Shown piece after piece: positions 13,144 through 20,014 of a stretch of 20,014 bases of DNA (position 1 is the stretch's first letter; each line of letters begins with the position of its first letter). Made by a program: the position numbers and the translations under genes. The notes under the pieces were generated by a model. The model saw only the letters and a list, made by a program, of their open reading frames with translations. It was not told the DNA's origin and did not search any database. Source of the stretch: a virus; the IMG/VR virus record IMGVR_UViG_3300006072_000071, positions 1 through 20,014 of that record; one strand, 5' to 3'.

Positions 13144-15363
13144 CTACACGGTTAGGTTGTTGTACTCCACTGCTGCATAGGTTCGGACACGCCAAAAAAC
13201 GTTTTCTGGAAGCCAATCACCAAGTGTTTGAGCCAAAGCCAAGACTTTTAAGTCTTTGTTTATGTACAGATAAGATGGGGAATTGTTAGCAGTTCCTGAC
13301 CACACGCACCCTACAGATGTTGGTAACGAACCATCAATATAGTCTGTAGGAGCAAAGTGAGGAGTAACTGTGGGGTTAAACCTAAATGTGTTTTCAAATT
13401 GAACGCAGTCAATATAGAAAGTTCCAGCACCACCAGAGAACACTATTTCGTATGTATCTGTAGTAGCAGTGGCATCTGTTAGATCTGTACCATAGATACG
13501 GGTCCAGTCAGCGTATGTTGCCTGTGTGTATGGGTCGTTGTCAATGATGTTTCCATCGGAATCTCTACCAATAAAAGTTAGCAATATGTCAGAGGAAGAC
13601 TTCACATACGCAGAACCTGTGTAGTACTTTCCAGGAAGAATAGTTGAGCGGTTAGATGTAAATGTCCATGGACCACTAGCCACAATCTTTGCACTTTTAC
13701 TTCCTGAGTACACCTGTGAAGGCACGTCAGATACAGTAGACACTGAAGCAGATCCTGAAAGAGTCCAGTTATCTGTTGCATTGTTTTCAAATGATGGGTT
13801 GTAAATAAGATTTGATTTGTTTGGGTTAAGAAGAATGTCTACAGCACGGGCTTCATCATATGAAGCAGTTCCTCCTGTTTGCAAAGACACGCAGTCAATG
13901 TAATACGTTCCTGCTGCTGACCAAGAGAATGTAATTCCAGCGTATGCTGCATTAACGTTATTAGTTGCTGGAACAGCAATTCCTGACTCTGTTGTAAGAG
14001 ATGTTCCAGTGTAAGAGTTTGTAATTGTAAAGGTAGTAGCAGTAACAGCAGTAATTGTTGCATTTGATACGTTAAATCCTGAGGTAGTAAAACCAGACAC
14101 CGTTACGTGTTGCCCTACAGTAAACTGGTGTGTTGTAGGGGTTGTGTAAGTGATGGAACCAGAGACTCCTACAGCACTTGCTACAACCGAACTGTATTGC
14201 GAGTATGTAGTTGCTGAATAAGTGATTTGACCCCAACTACCAGTTGCTGCTGTACCTGATGCTGGAGTTAAATCTGATCCTATTTGTTTACCATTTTTAT
14301 CGTAAAACTTTAAGGCTGGTTTAATTGAGCCAGCACTTGTAGGAGAGATTATCTGTGCTGAAAGGGTGTACTGAGTTCCAGGAGTAATAGGAACTCCTTT
14401 AAGAATTGGTGAGTCTGCTCCTAAGGTCATAGAGCCAGCCCCTGAAGCAACAATTTTGCACGAGTAATTCAAGTCAATATATTTGTCAGTTAGTTGTTGT
14501 ACAGGTGCTTCATCATTGCTTGATGAGATAGTTGCGTTTGTAGCAATCCAATTACCAGTACTATTATAAAAAGTAGAGTCCTGAACACTGAGAAGAAGAT
14601 TACTTGATGTAGTAATTGTTGGGGCATAATTAGTTAACGACTCAACATAAGTCCCTAAACCAGTTGCTGTTCCTTTACGGGAATATAGATAAAACGCTTC
14701 ACGTACAAGTTGCTTTTGGCTTTTAATAGACATTCCAGGCTCTGGAGTAAGGCCAAAATTTTGTGTTTCAAGAGGTAGTAAAGATACTGGAGTGCTAATT
14801 CTGGTGTGATCAGGAAGAAGAAGATCTAAAAACGTTAAAGATTCGTCTAATGTAAAACCAATTCCGTCAGTAAAATAGTAAAGGTCTGAGGTTGGGTCTG
14901 GTTCACCGATAGGTGTTTGTTCTTTGCTTGTGAACACTCTAGGCAATGAGCGAATTAATAAGTCTGTGCTTCCGTGAGATGTGGGAACAACATCGTATAC
15001 AGCGCCAGCAGGAACCCACACATTGTCAGATGTAAATAAAAACATCGCGTAATAAATTGGTTTACCAGGGACAATAGGTATGCCAGCGGTATCTTCAATC
15101 CCGCCACCATCGTTGAAAGATGTTTTTGTTATTGAGGAAGATACCTGTTCCCAAACAATCACACCATCTTCGGCAGTTTCAGGAAGACTATTTTGGTTTC
15201 TAACAAGGCGAATAGCAGAGTAAGTTCCAGAAGGTGCTTGCCAGTTTACGTATACCTCAGTTGGATACACCACCGTAATAGACATTGGTGATACGGAGTT
15301 AGGTATCTGATTAGTTTGACCATAGACACTTTCCCCATATACCGCTACGCCATAATTAGCCAC
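13144..15363 (-). CDS. Tail protein I fused to fibronectin-like and carbohydrate-binding-like modules
   Basis: A 739-residue tail protein starting at GTG 15363, behind AAGGAA. Residues 1-130 contain an Ig/fibronectin III-like domain (VVYPTEVYVNWQAPSGTYSA). Residues about 132-250 match the phage tail protein I family (P2 gpI type): LLIRSLPRVF, FLDLLLPDHTRIS, LPLETQNFGLTPEPGMS, REAFYLYSRKGTATGLGTYV. Residues 253-497 and 517-657 are two carbohydrate-binding-module-like jelly-roll domains, each ending in a GTYYIDCV or GTFYIDCV strand; the first is interrupted by an inserted beta module at about 396-466. A C-terminal domain (660-739) follows. Tail protein I closes the baseplate wedge; the extra modules suggest glycan recognition on the host surface. 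It is far longer than P2 gpI, which is about 180 residues. Confidence 0.85.
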   Translation of the reverse strand: MANYGVAVYGESVYGQTNQIPNSVSPMSITVVYPTEVYVNWQAPSGTYSAIRLVRNQNSLPETAEDGVIVWEQVSSSITKTSFNDGGGIEDTAGIPIVPGKPIYYAMFLFTSDNVWVPAGAVYDVVPTSHGSTDLLIRSLPRVFTSKEQTPIGEPDPTSDLYYFTDGIGFTLDESLTFLDLLLPDHTRISTPVSLLPLETQNFGLTPEPGMSIKSQKQLVREAFYLYSRKGTATGLGTYVESLTNYAPTITTSSNLLLSVQDSTFYNSTGNWIATNATISSSNDEAPVQQLTDKYIDLNYSCKIVASGAGSMTLGADSPILKGVPITPGTQYTLSAQIISPTSAGSIKPALKFYDKNGKQIGSDLTPASGTAATGSWGQITYSATTYSQYSSVVASAVGVSGSITYTTPTTHQFTVGQHVTVSGFTTSGFNVSNATITAVTATTFTITNSYTGTSLTTESGIAVPATNNVNAAYAGITFSWSAAGTYYIDCVSLQTGGTASYDEARAVDILLNPNKSNLIYNPSFENNATDNWTLSGSASVSTVSDVPSQVYSGSKSAKIVASGPWTFTSNRSTILPGKYYTGSAYVKSSSDILLTFIGRDSDGNIIDNDPYTQATYADWTRIYGTDLTDATATTDTYEIVFSGGAGTFYIDCVQFENTFRFNPTVTPHFAPTDYIDGSLPTSVGCVWSGTANNSPSYLYINKDLKVLALAQTLGDWLPENVFWRVRTYAAVEYNNLTV
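13966..14178 (-). other. Inserted beta module in tail protein I (copy 1)
   Basis: Encodes residues 396-466 of tail protein I. The core ITYTTPTTHQFTVGQHVTVS is followed by GFTTSGFNVSNATITAVTAT and TFTI, and aligns with a module in baseplate J. It splits a carbohydrate-binding-like domain: the strand before (GSWGQITYSATTYSQYSS) and after (NAAYAGITFSWSAAGTYYID) would otherwise be contiguous, as they are in the second copy of that domain. Confidence 0.7.
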
Positions 15364-15373
15364 AAATTATTCC

Positions 15374-15820
15374 TTATGCTCCGATGAGTAGAAGTGGGTT
15401 AATTGTTGCTTCAGGAGTTGCCCATGAAGCGTTTGATCCATCTGTTGTTAAGTAGTTTCCAGCCTGACCTGATTGGCTAGGAAGAGCGTTAATTGTTGAC
15501 CATGCATAATCGTAGTCTGTACCTGAAGATTTAGTAAGCACTTGTCCTGTGGTTCCACCTGATGGTGTACCAGTAAGTAGGGCTTCATTGATACCGTATT
15601 CAATGTTAGCAAGACGAGCCTTTAGAGTTGGCCAGTTTGTGGTTGTCTTATCAAAAACACCAATCCAACCAGAACCAGTAGCAATGTTTGTACCAAGGTT
15701 AGACTCAACAGCGCTTACTTCACTTTGAAGATCATTAACATCAGCGGCTTGAACTGTTGTAATGAAGTTCAATTTAGTGCTGAAGTCATTCTTCACGTTA
15801 CTTGGGTAGTACGCAGTCAT
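15374..15820 (-). CDS. Short fibre-like structural protein
   Basis: A 148-residue protein starting at ATG 15820 behind AGGAAAGGAAG. The N-terminal part is helical and probably coiled-coil (TTVQAADVNDLQSEVSAVES). The C-terminal half has two copies of a motif common in phage fibre and decoration proteins: GGTTGQVLTKSSGTDYDYAW (88-107) and a second, QAGNYLTTDGSNASWATP (119-136). It would be a trimeric fibre or adaptor between the OB-fold/collagen protein and tail protein I genes, whose neighbours are all baseplate components. It lacks any enzymatic motif. Confidence 0.7.
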   Translation of the reverse strand: MTAYYPSNVKNDFSTKLNFITTVQAADVNDLQSEVSAVESNLGTNIATGSGWIGVFDKTTTNWPTLKARLANIEYGINEALLTGTPSGGTTGQVLTKSSGTDYDYAWSTINALPSQSGQAGNYLTTDGSNASWATPEATINPLLLIGA

Positions 15821-15894
15821 GAATCTTCCTTTCCTATCTTAGAATTGTATTTTCTCGTCTTTATCTTTTGTTTACTGCATGAACCTTAAGGATA

Positions 15895-17052
15895 TTATCC
15901 TCCCATTATTAAGAATAACCCTGAAAAAAGATTTCCAACGTCTACAGAGGATGTCCCACTTGACCCCTGTATACCCTGAGTTCCCACACCTATAGCGCCT
16001 TGCAATCCTTGAACTCCCTGCACCCCTTGAGTTCCTTGGATAGAGTTTCCCTGAGTTCCTTGAACGCCTTGCGTGCCTTGAGAACCAGTAGTTCCTAGAG
16101 TTCCCTGTAAACCAGTATTTCCAACACTTCCTTGTGTTCCCTGAGAACCCTGTGTTCCTGCTCCAGTTAATCCTTGAGTGCCCTGTGTACCTTGTTGGCC
16201 TTGAACGCCATCTGTACCCTGTGTGCCCTGGGTACCGTCTGTACCCTGAACTCCTTGGGTACCTGTAATACCTGTTGCACCTACAGCACCTTGTAACCCT
16301 TGACTTCCCTGTGTTCCCAAAGAACCTTGTGTTCCATAAAAACCTTGAGTGCCTTGAACTCCCTGCGATCCCTGATAGCCTTGCAATCCATAAGGTCCTT
16401 GAGTTCCAAGAGCACCCTGTAAACCTTGAAGTCCTTGAGATCCCTGCGTTCCAGATCCCATTGCACCTTGAGTACCGATAGTTCCCTGTGCACCTTGAAC
16501 ACCTTGAGTTCCAGAGCCTAAAGATCCTTGTAATCCTTGTGTTCCTGACGAACCTTGAGAGCCAGAACTTCCCTGTACACCTTGAATTCCATGTCCAGCA
16601 ATAATTCCCTGAACAGTATTTTGTAAAGAGTACAAAGTTGTTTGTAAAGAATACTCTTTTTGTGCAAGAGCAATTAATGTTGCTGTTACATCTACTTCTT
16701 GAGTTCCGTCATTTTTTGTTACAAGAATAATCTCATGGTTAATATTGTTAAGGCTTGTAGCATTTGATAACGCTTTTAAATACAACTTTTTATTTTTACC
16801 TTGGTTTGTTCCAAAACTACCAAGCCAAATAGGATATTCAGGATCTCCACCAATGTAAGCAACCCACACCCCTTGCCCAATAACAGGTACGTCAAAAGAC
16901 GTGTTAGAAGGATCAATAGGCCAAGCCCAGTCAGTTACCTCTGACCCTGTGGTTTGTGGGATTGACAGACGAAGTCTACGTTGATTTTGTGGGTCGTTGT
17001 TATCTTGAACAACTCCTCTATAGATTCCGTAATGTCTTTTAATATCATCCAC
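15895..17052 (-). CDS. gp5-type OB-fold baseplate protein with collagen-like tail
   Basis: A 385-residue protein starting at GTG 17052, which overlaps the baseplate J stop (TAGTG). Residues 1-85 form an OB-fold domain of the gp5 N-terminal / baseplate assembly protein V type: YGIYRGVVQDNNDPQNQRRL, then TDWAWPID, VPVIGQGVWVAYIGGDPEYP and IWLGSFG. Residues 90-150 are a helical connector (LIALAQKEYSLQTTLYSLQN). From about 153 to 366 the protein is G-X-Y repeats dominated by GTQG, GVQG and GSQG, with occasional breaks such as GSGTQG and GAVGATGITG. The C-terminus is short (SSVDVGNLFSGLFLIMGG). In T4 the OB-fold leads into lysozyme and the beta-helical needle; neither is present here, so the tail replaces the needle or the protein is an accessory. 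Collagen-like stretches trimerise, which suits a trimeric baseplate. Confidence 0.85.
   Translation of the reverse strand: MDDIKRHYGIYRGVVQDNNDPQNQRRLRLSIPQTTGSEVTDWAWPIDPSNTSFDVPVIGQGVWVAYIGGDPEYPIWLGSFGTNQGKNKKLYLKALSNATSLNNINHEIILVTKNDGTQEVDVTATLIALAQKEYSLQTTLYSLQNTVQGIIAGHGIQGVQGSSGSQGSSGTQGLQGSLGSGTQGVQGAQGTIGTQGAMGSGTQGSQGLQGLQGALGTQGPYGLQGYQGSQGVQGTQGFYGTQGSLGTQGSQGLQGAVGATGITGTQGVQGTDGTQGTQGTDGVQGQQGTQGTQGLTGAGTQGSQGTQGSVGNTGLQGTLGTTGSQGTQGVQGTQGNSIQGTQGVQGVQGLQGAIGVGTQGIQGSSGTSSVDVGNLFSGLFLIMGG
15955..16596 (-). repeat. Collagen-like G-X-Q repeat region
   Basis: About 214 codons of G-X-Y triplets, chiefly Gly-(Thr/Val/Ser/Leu)-Gln, encoded by degenerate CCTTGAGTTCC-like nine-base units on the plus strand. 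There is no proline enrichment, unlike animal collagen. The triplet phase breaks several times (for example at GSGTQG and at GNSIQG), each break staying in the translation frame. Confidence 0.9.
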
Positions 17053-18806
17053 TACATCGTTCCAATATTGATGTTACTTACCTGGAATCTAAAAATTTCG
17101 TTTTCTGATCCTATTAGAGTTGAGTACCCAGTAAAGGCTCCAGTTCCTGTAGCAGTACCGCTGGACTGCGTACTAGCAACAGTAAAGTGCGTGGAATCAG
17201 CAACTGTTGCAACTGATGCAGAAGTTACATTGTAACCACTGGGACTAAACCCAGTAACTGTAACAGTTGATCCAACACTCAATCCATGAGGAGCGCTAGT
17301 TGTGTAAGTAATCGCTGTTCCAGAAGCAGCAGCAGATGTAATAGGAACACCATAACGGTATAAACCAGTTACTCGTGCAGTTTTAACTCCATTTAAACCG
17401 TTGACTACTGCCTCAATATCTTGAGGATAAATAGTTTCTTTAAAAGATACTGCGTTGTATCCATATTTGGTTGATAGAGTTGACAAAATTGAACTTGTTA
17501 CATCTGATTGTTTGTACTTAGGGTCAAGTGAGTATGTTAATGAAAGAACGGCATCTACATATGTAGGTGGTTGAACACTAAGAGAACTTCCAATAAGTAG
17601 TTTATCTGCCATATATGTAGAAACGTTGTTAGCCAAGGTAGTGTATTCAGCAGATGGAGATCCATCTGAGTTTAATCCAGGCTGTAGATCTGTTGTTCCT
17701 GCGTTTCTAGTTGGGGCAATATACAGAGTGACAGAAGACCAAACAGCAGCAGTTGCTTGTGCTTTTCCTACATTGTTTACGCTTAGTGCAAGGTCAGCAA
17801 AGTCTTTTAATGTAACAGCGCGATTAGCCGCACGCAAAGACGCAGGAGCAGAAATTCTAATCTGGTCTGTGCTTTCTGGGTTTGATCCCGCGATAGCAGC
17901 AGTTGCGTTAGTTACAGTGATGGTTCCTTTAAGAGCAGTTACTTGAGTGTCTGTAAGTCCTGGAACATAACTAATGTTTGTAGCGATGTTAGAACCAATA
18001 TTTCCAACATCTCCTCCACCTACCGTATAGACCACACGGATTTGAGAGTAAGGAACAGGGATAGCACCTGAAACACCATCACCAAAGGTGACAAACAAGT
18101 TGTCGTTTTGGTCAAAAGATGTGGTGTAAACCAAATCAGATGGGCCGTAGTCAGTGATGTGCTGAACTTGGTTCCATTGAGAATACACATCTCCGTCTTG
18201 AATGTACAGAGATAGCGTTCCATCCACTACTGGAGAATGAAGGAGCATGTAAGTTTGGTTTGGAGAGCCATCCGAAGTACCAATGAGTTCTCCGTATGTA
18301 GGAATTGCTGTTGGGGAAACTAGAGTTACTAGTTGACCTTCTTTAGCAAGTACAGTATTAGAACTTCCTCCAACAACTGTTATGTCTGAGGTAGTTGTAA
18401 AGTACAGAGTCTGTACAACATCACCAGTGGTGACTTGCCCTGATACTACTGTTCCTCCATAGATAATCTGGTCAGTATCTCCAGAGTTAGAGAAAGTTAA
18501 GTTTACATACGATTGACGATAACCTGCTGGCGTATAACCAAAAGTCTGTGCGATATTGAGAACGCTGTTTCGTTGAGTAGCGGTGTAGATAGAGTTCTCG
18601 TTTGCATTTCTATCGATGTAATAAGAGATCAAGTCACCCATGTAAGCCATGGCCTCAACAAAAGCAACACCAAAATCAGCAGGGTCACTGGCAGTCCAGT
18701 TAGGGATACGCGCCTGTATTCTGGCAATTAACTTATCTTTAATAGAGTAAAAGTCTCTAGCAGTGTAGTCAACTGATACTGGTATTGTAGAAATTTGTGT
18801 GGTCAC
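17052..18806 (-). CDS. Baseplate J-like wedge protein with inserted beta module
   Basis: A 584-residue protein starting at GTG 18806, overlapping the gp25-like stop as GTGA, with a strong GAGGAG upstream. The N-terminal region DYTARDFYSIKDKLIARIQA through NWTASDPADFGVAFVEAMAY and the segment FGYTPAGYRQSYVNLTF are classic baseplate J / T4 gp6-type features, as are FGDGVSGAIPVPYSQIRVVY (241-260), TVGGGDVGNIGSN, and the later APTRNAG. Near the C-terminus residues about 491-560 form a beta module unlike ordinary J proteins; removal would join GVKTARVTGLYRYG to STLIGSENEIFRFQVSNI, a normal J ending. The protein forms the baseplate wedge with gp25 and tail protein I. Confidence 0.95.
   Translation of the reverse strand: MTTQISTIPVSVDYTARDFYSIKDKLIARIQARIPNWTASDPADFGVAFVEAMAYMGDLISYYIDRNANENSIYTATQRNSVLNIAQTFGYTPAGYRQSYVNLTFSNSGDTDQIIYGGTVVSGQVTTGDVVQTLYFTTTSDITVVGGSSNTVLAKEGQLVTLVSPTAIPTYGELIGTSDGSPNQTYMLLHSPVVDGTLSLYIQDGDVYSQWNQVQHITDYGPSDLVYTTSFDQNDNLFVTFGDGVSGAIPVPYSQIRVVYTVGGGDVGNIGSNIATNISYVPGLTDTQVTALKGTITVTNATAAIAGSNPESTDQIRISAPASLRAANRAVTLKDFADLALSVNNVGKAQATAAVWSSVTLYIAPTRNAGTTDLQPGLNSDGSPSAEYTTLANNVSTYMADKLLIGSSLSVQPPTYVDAVLSLTYSLDPKYKQSDVTSSILSTLSTKYGYNAVSFKETIYPQDIEAVVNGLNGVKTARVTGLYRYGVPITSAAASGTAITYTTSAPHGLSVGSTVTVTGFSPSGYNVTSASVATVADSTHFTVASTQSSGTATGTGAFTGYSTLIGSENEIFRFQVSNINIGTM
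17127..17336 (-). other. Inserted beta module in baseplate J (copy 2)
   Basis: Encodes residues 491-560 of baseplate J. The core SGTAITYTTSAPHGLSVGST then VTVTGFSPSGYNVTSASVAT and HFTV parallels the module in tail protein I (ITYTT...VG..VTVSGF..SGFNVS...V...TTFTI). The style resembles domains annotated in phages as E1 FCCH-like; I have not run a search. Confidence 0.75.
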
Positions 18807-19207
18807 AATATCTCCTCGTATGGTGGGTTAGATCCTGCTAATGAAAGTACTCCAAGATTAGTTGTTATTACTGTGCTGTTAGGCAATTGGTAAGTTATGT
18901 TGGCCGTTATTGTATTGGTGTATGTGTCAATTGTTACGGTAGAATCTGTTAATACTAAAGTTGGCAATTGAGAATTAAATGCTTTTTGAATTTCAACTTT
19001 AATTTCTGTAGACGCGTCATCTTCAGACTCAAAAAGAGCGTAAGGAATTAACGTCCCAAAGGTAGGTCTCATTACCCGTTCTCTTACTGCTGTTCCTATG
19101 ACCGACTTAACTCGGTCTGCCCACATTACTTTTTGGTCTTGAGTAAAGGAGACTCGTCCTGAGTAATCAATATGGAAAGGAAGAGTTACAGCAACTTCGT
19201 TAGCCAT
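18803..19207 (-). CDS. gp25/W-like baseplate wedge protein
   Basis: A 134-residue protein of the gp25 / GPW family, part of the tail baseplate wedge. The preferred start is ATG 19207, which forms TGATG with the preceding stop and has AGGTG upstream; a start five codons earlier (MGRCLM) has a poorer ribosome site. The family signature VRERVMRPTFGTLIPYALFE is at residues about 42-61, and the following helix (DASTEIKVEIQKAF) and beta region are as expected. Length matches gp25, about 130 residues. It precedes baseplate J, the usual gp25-J order. Confidence 0.92.
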   Translation of the reverse strand: MANEVAVTLPFHIDYSGRVSFTQDQKVMWADRVKSVIGTAVRERVMRPTFGTLIPYALFESEDDASTEIKVEIQKAFNSQLPTLVLTDSTVTIDTYTNTITANITYQLPNSTVITTNLGVLSLAGSNPPYEEIL

Positions 19208-20014
19208 CAAACACCTACCCATCTTCTTGGAACAATATTAAAGCCCGTGTTTGTTTGGTCTATAAGGGCTGTAGCAGTACTCAGTGTATAGGAATTAGAT
19301 GGGTTGGTTCCTGCTGTAGGGTAATTAAGGTTAATTGTTGGAACAGTTCCTGCAGAGGATGGCCTTGTAGCACTTGGCTTGTTTGTTCCCACGCCGTCTG
19401 TAGCACAAGAAAAGTCCACCGTGTATTTTCCATCAATAGTCATTTCATGTTTTGCGGAAGTAACAATCCAGAACCCGTCTGAATTACCCCCTGTATTTCT
19501 TACTTCAATAGTTCCCCATGGAGAAATTCTTGGATCTCCTTGTCCAGTACCTTTACCTGGGATTGATAGACGAGATAGTTGCGCTTTTGCATCAGCCAAG
19601 GCTTTTGTCATAGCGTCACTATTTGCAACAACTCCAGACTCAATCTTTGAAAACAAAGGCGCTTTTGTATTAGCGCGAATTGCAGAACCAACTGTGTGCG
19701 GAGAAGATTTAGTTTTGTAAACTTTTCCTGTGACAGGATCAACTCCTGCTACTATTTTATTTGTTCTGTTATTTGAATGCTTTTCAACGTAATCACCCAA
19801 CTTAGATTCAAAAGAATCTAAAGTTTGAACATCAAATATGGATGTTGCGTTGGTAAAAGGGTCTAGAAAAGACATGACTGGAATAGTTGTCATGAATTGG
19901 TCAATCATTGTATCTATAGGATGAAAGTGAAGTTCTGTTCCCAATACTTGTACTCCATAGCCAATTTTATTTGCTAGTTCCACAAGTTTTTCCCAATACG
20001 TATGTCCAGCCATA
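19207..20014 (-). CDS. Late control D / gp27-like baseplate hub protein, C-terminal part
   Basis: At least 268 residues are visible and the gene probably continues past the right edge: the first Met in view (20013) sits inside a motif rather than at a natural start. The opening AGHTYWEKLVELANKIGYGV resembles the tail-hub segment of phage late control gene D proteins (gp27-like), and the following VLGTELHFHPID fits the next strand. Near the end GFWIVTSAKHEMTIDGKYTV resembles a conserved C-terminal region of the same family. A Ser/Thr/Pro-rich tail (PSATRPSSAGTVP) follows. It would connect the tail tube to the spike and sits upstream of gp25 and baseplate J, as in many myoviruses. Confidence 0.75.
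   Translation of the reverse strand, partial: MAGHTYWEKLVELANKIGYGVQVLGTELHFHPIDTMIDQFMTTIPVMSFLDPFTNATSIFDVQTLDSFESKLGDYVEKHSNNRTNKIVAGVDPVTGKVYKTKSSPHTVGSAIRANTKAPLFSKIESGVVANSDAMTKALADAKAQLSRLSIPGKGTGQGDPRISPWGTIEVRNTGGNSDGFWIVTSAKHEMTIDGKYTVDFSCATDGVGTNKPSATRPSSAGTVPTINLNYPTAGTNPSNSYTLSTATALIDQTNTGFNIVPRRWVGV

Noticed and set aside
15821-15894. Promoter, terminator or small gene in the 74-base gap before the fibre-like gene
   Set aside because: There is a 13-base palindrome AGGATA-T-TATCCT at 15889-15901 and an AT-rich leader, but no convincing -35/-10 pair, no T run, and the ATG at 15880 is followed at once by a stop.
15955-16596. CRISPR-like repeat array
   Set aside because: The regular nine-base periodicity is explained by in-frame collagen-like triplets; there are no conserved repeats separated by unique spacers.
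1-20014. tRNA genes, integrase or attachment sites, transposons
   Set aside because: None could be recognised by eye on either strand; the coding density leaves almost no room for them.

Overview
The window is about 20 kb from the genome of a tailed bacteriophage. Every convincing gene lies on the minus strand, so transcription runs from position 20014 towards 1. Genes are packed almost without gaps; many junctions are ATGA, TAATG, TGATG or GTGA overlaps, and strong AGGAGG-type ribosome binding sites are common. The baseplate set (late control D / gp27-like, gp25/W, baseplate J, a gp5-type OB-fold protein and tail protein I) points to a contractile-tail (myovirus) particle. Base composition looks moderately AT-rich by eye. 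The host cannot be fixed from the sequence; a bacterium using canonical Shine-Dalgarno sites is all that can be supported.

In the direction of transcription, 20014-13144 holds the end of the structural module: hub protein D (5' end outside the window), the gp25-like wedge protein, baseplate J, an OB-fold baseplate protein fused to a long collagen-like G-X-Q tail, a short fibre-like protein, and a 739-residue tail protein I carrying extra beta-rich, carbohydrate-binding-like modules. A related small beta module is inserted in both baseplate J and the tail I protein.

Positions 13134-12278 hold a small membrane protein and an acidic unknown protein.

Positions 12268-1 hold a nearly complete DNA replication and recombination module: a winged-helix initiator-like protein, a 30-residue membrane micro-protein, a small basic protein, a DnaC-like helicase loader, a SWIM zinc-finger protein, an unknown protein, DnaB-like helicase, DnaG-like primase, a zinc ribbon, an SNF2 helicase, an unknown protein, a MerR-like regulator, a gp32-like ssDNA-binding protein, family A DNA polymerase with proofreading domain, a 38-residue Cys-containing micro-protein, a Pro/Gln-rich zinc ribbon protein, RecA, a CxCxxC protein, and the start of a Holliday-junction-resolvase-like nuclease.

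The products form a self-sufficient replisome (initiator, loader, helicase, primase, SSB, polymerase) plus recombination functions (RecA, SNF2, nuclease). The most interesting inference is a lambda-like origin embedded in the initiator gene: an AT-rich stretch with three TATTACTA direct repeats, small inverted repeats and a 24-base tandem repeat lies where the protein has only a low-complexity linker. Gaps are all shorter than 80 bases; the only clear terminator-like hairpin lies between the ssDNA-binding protein and the polymerase.
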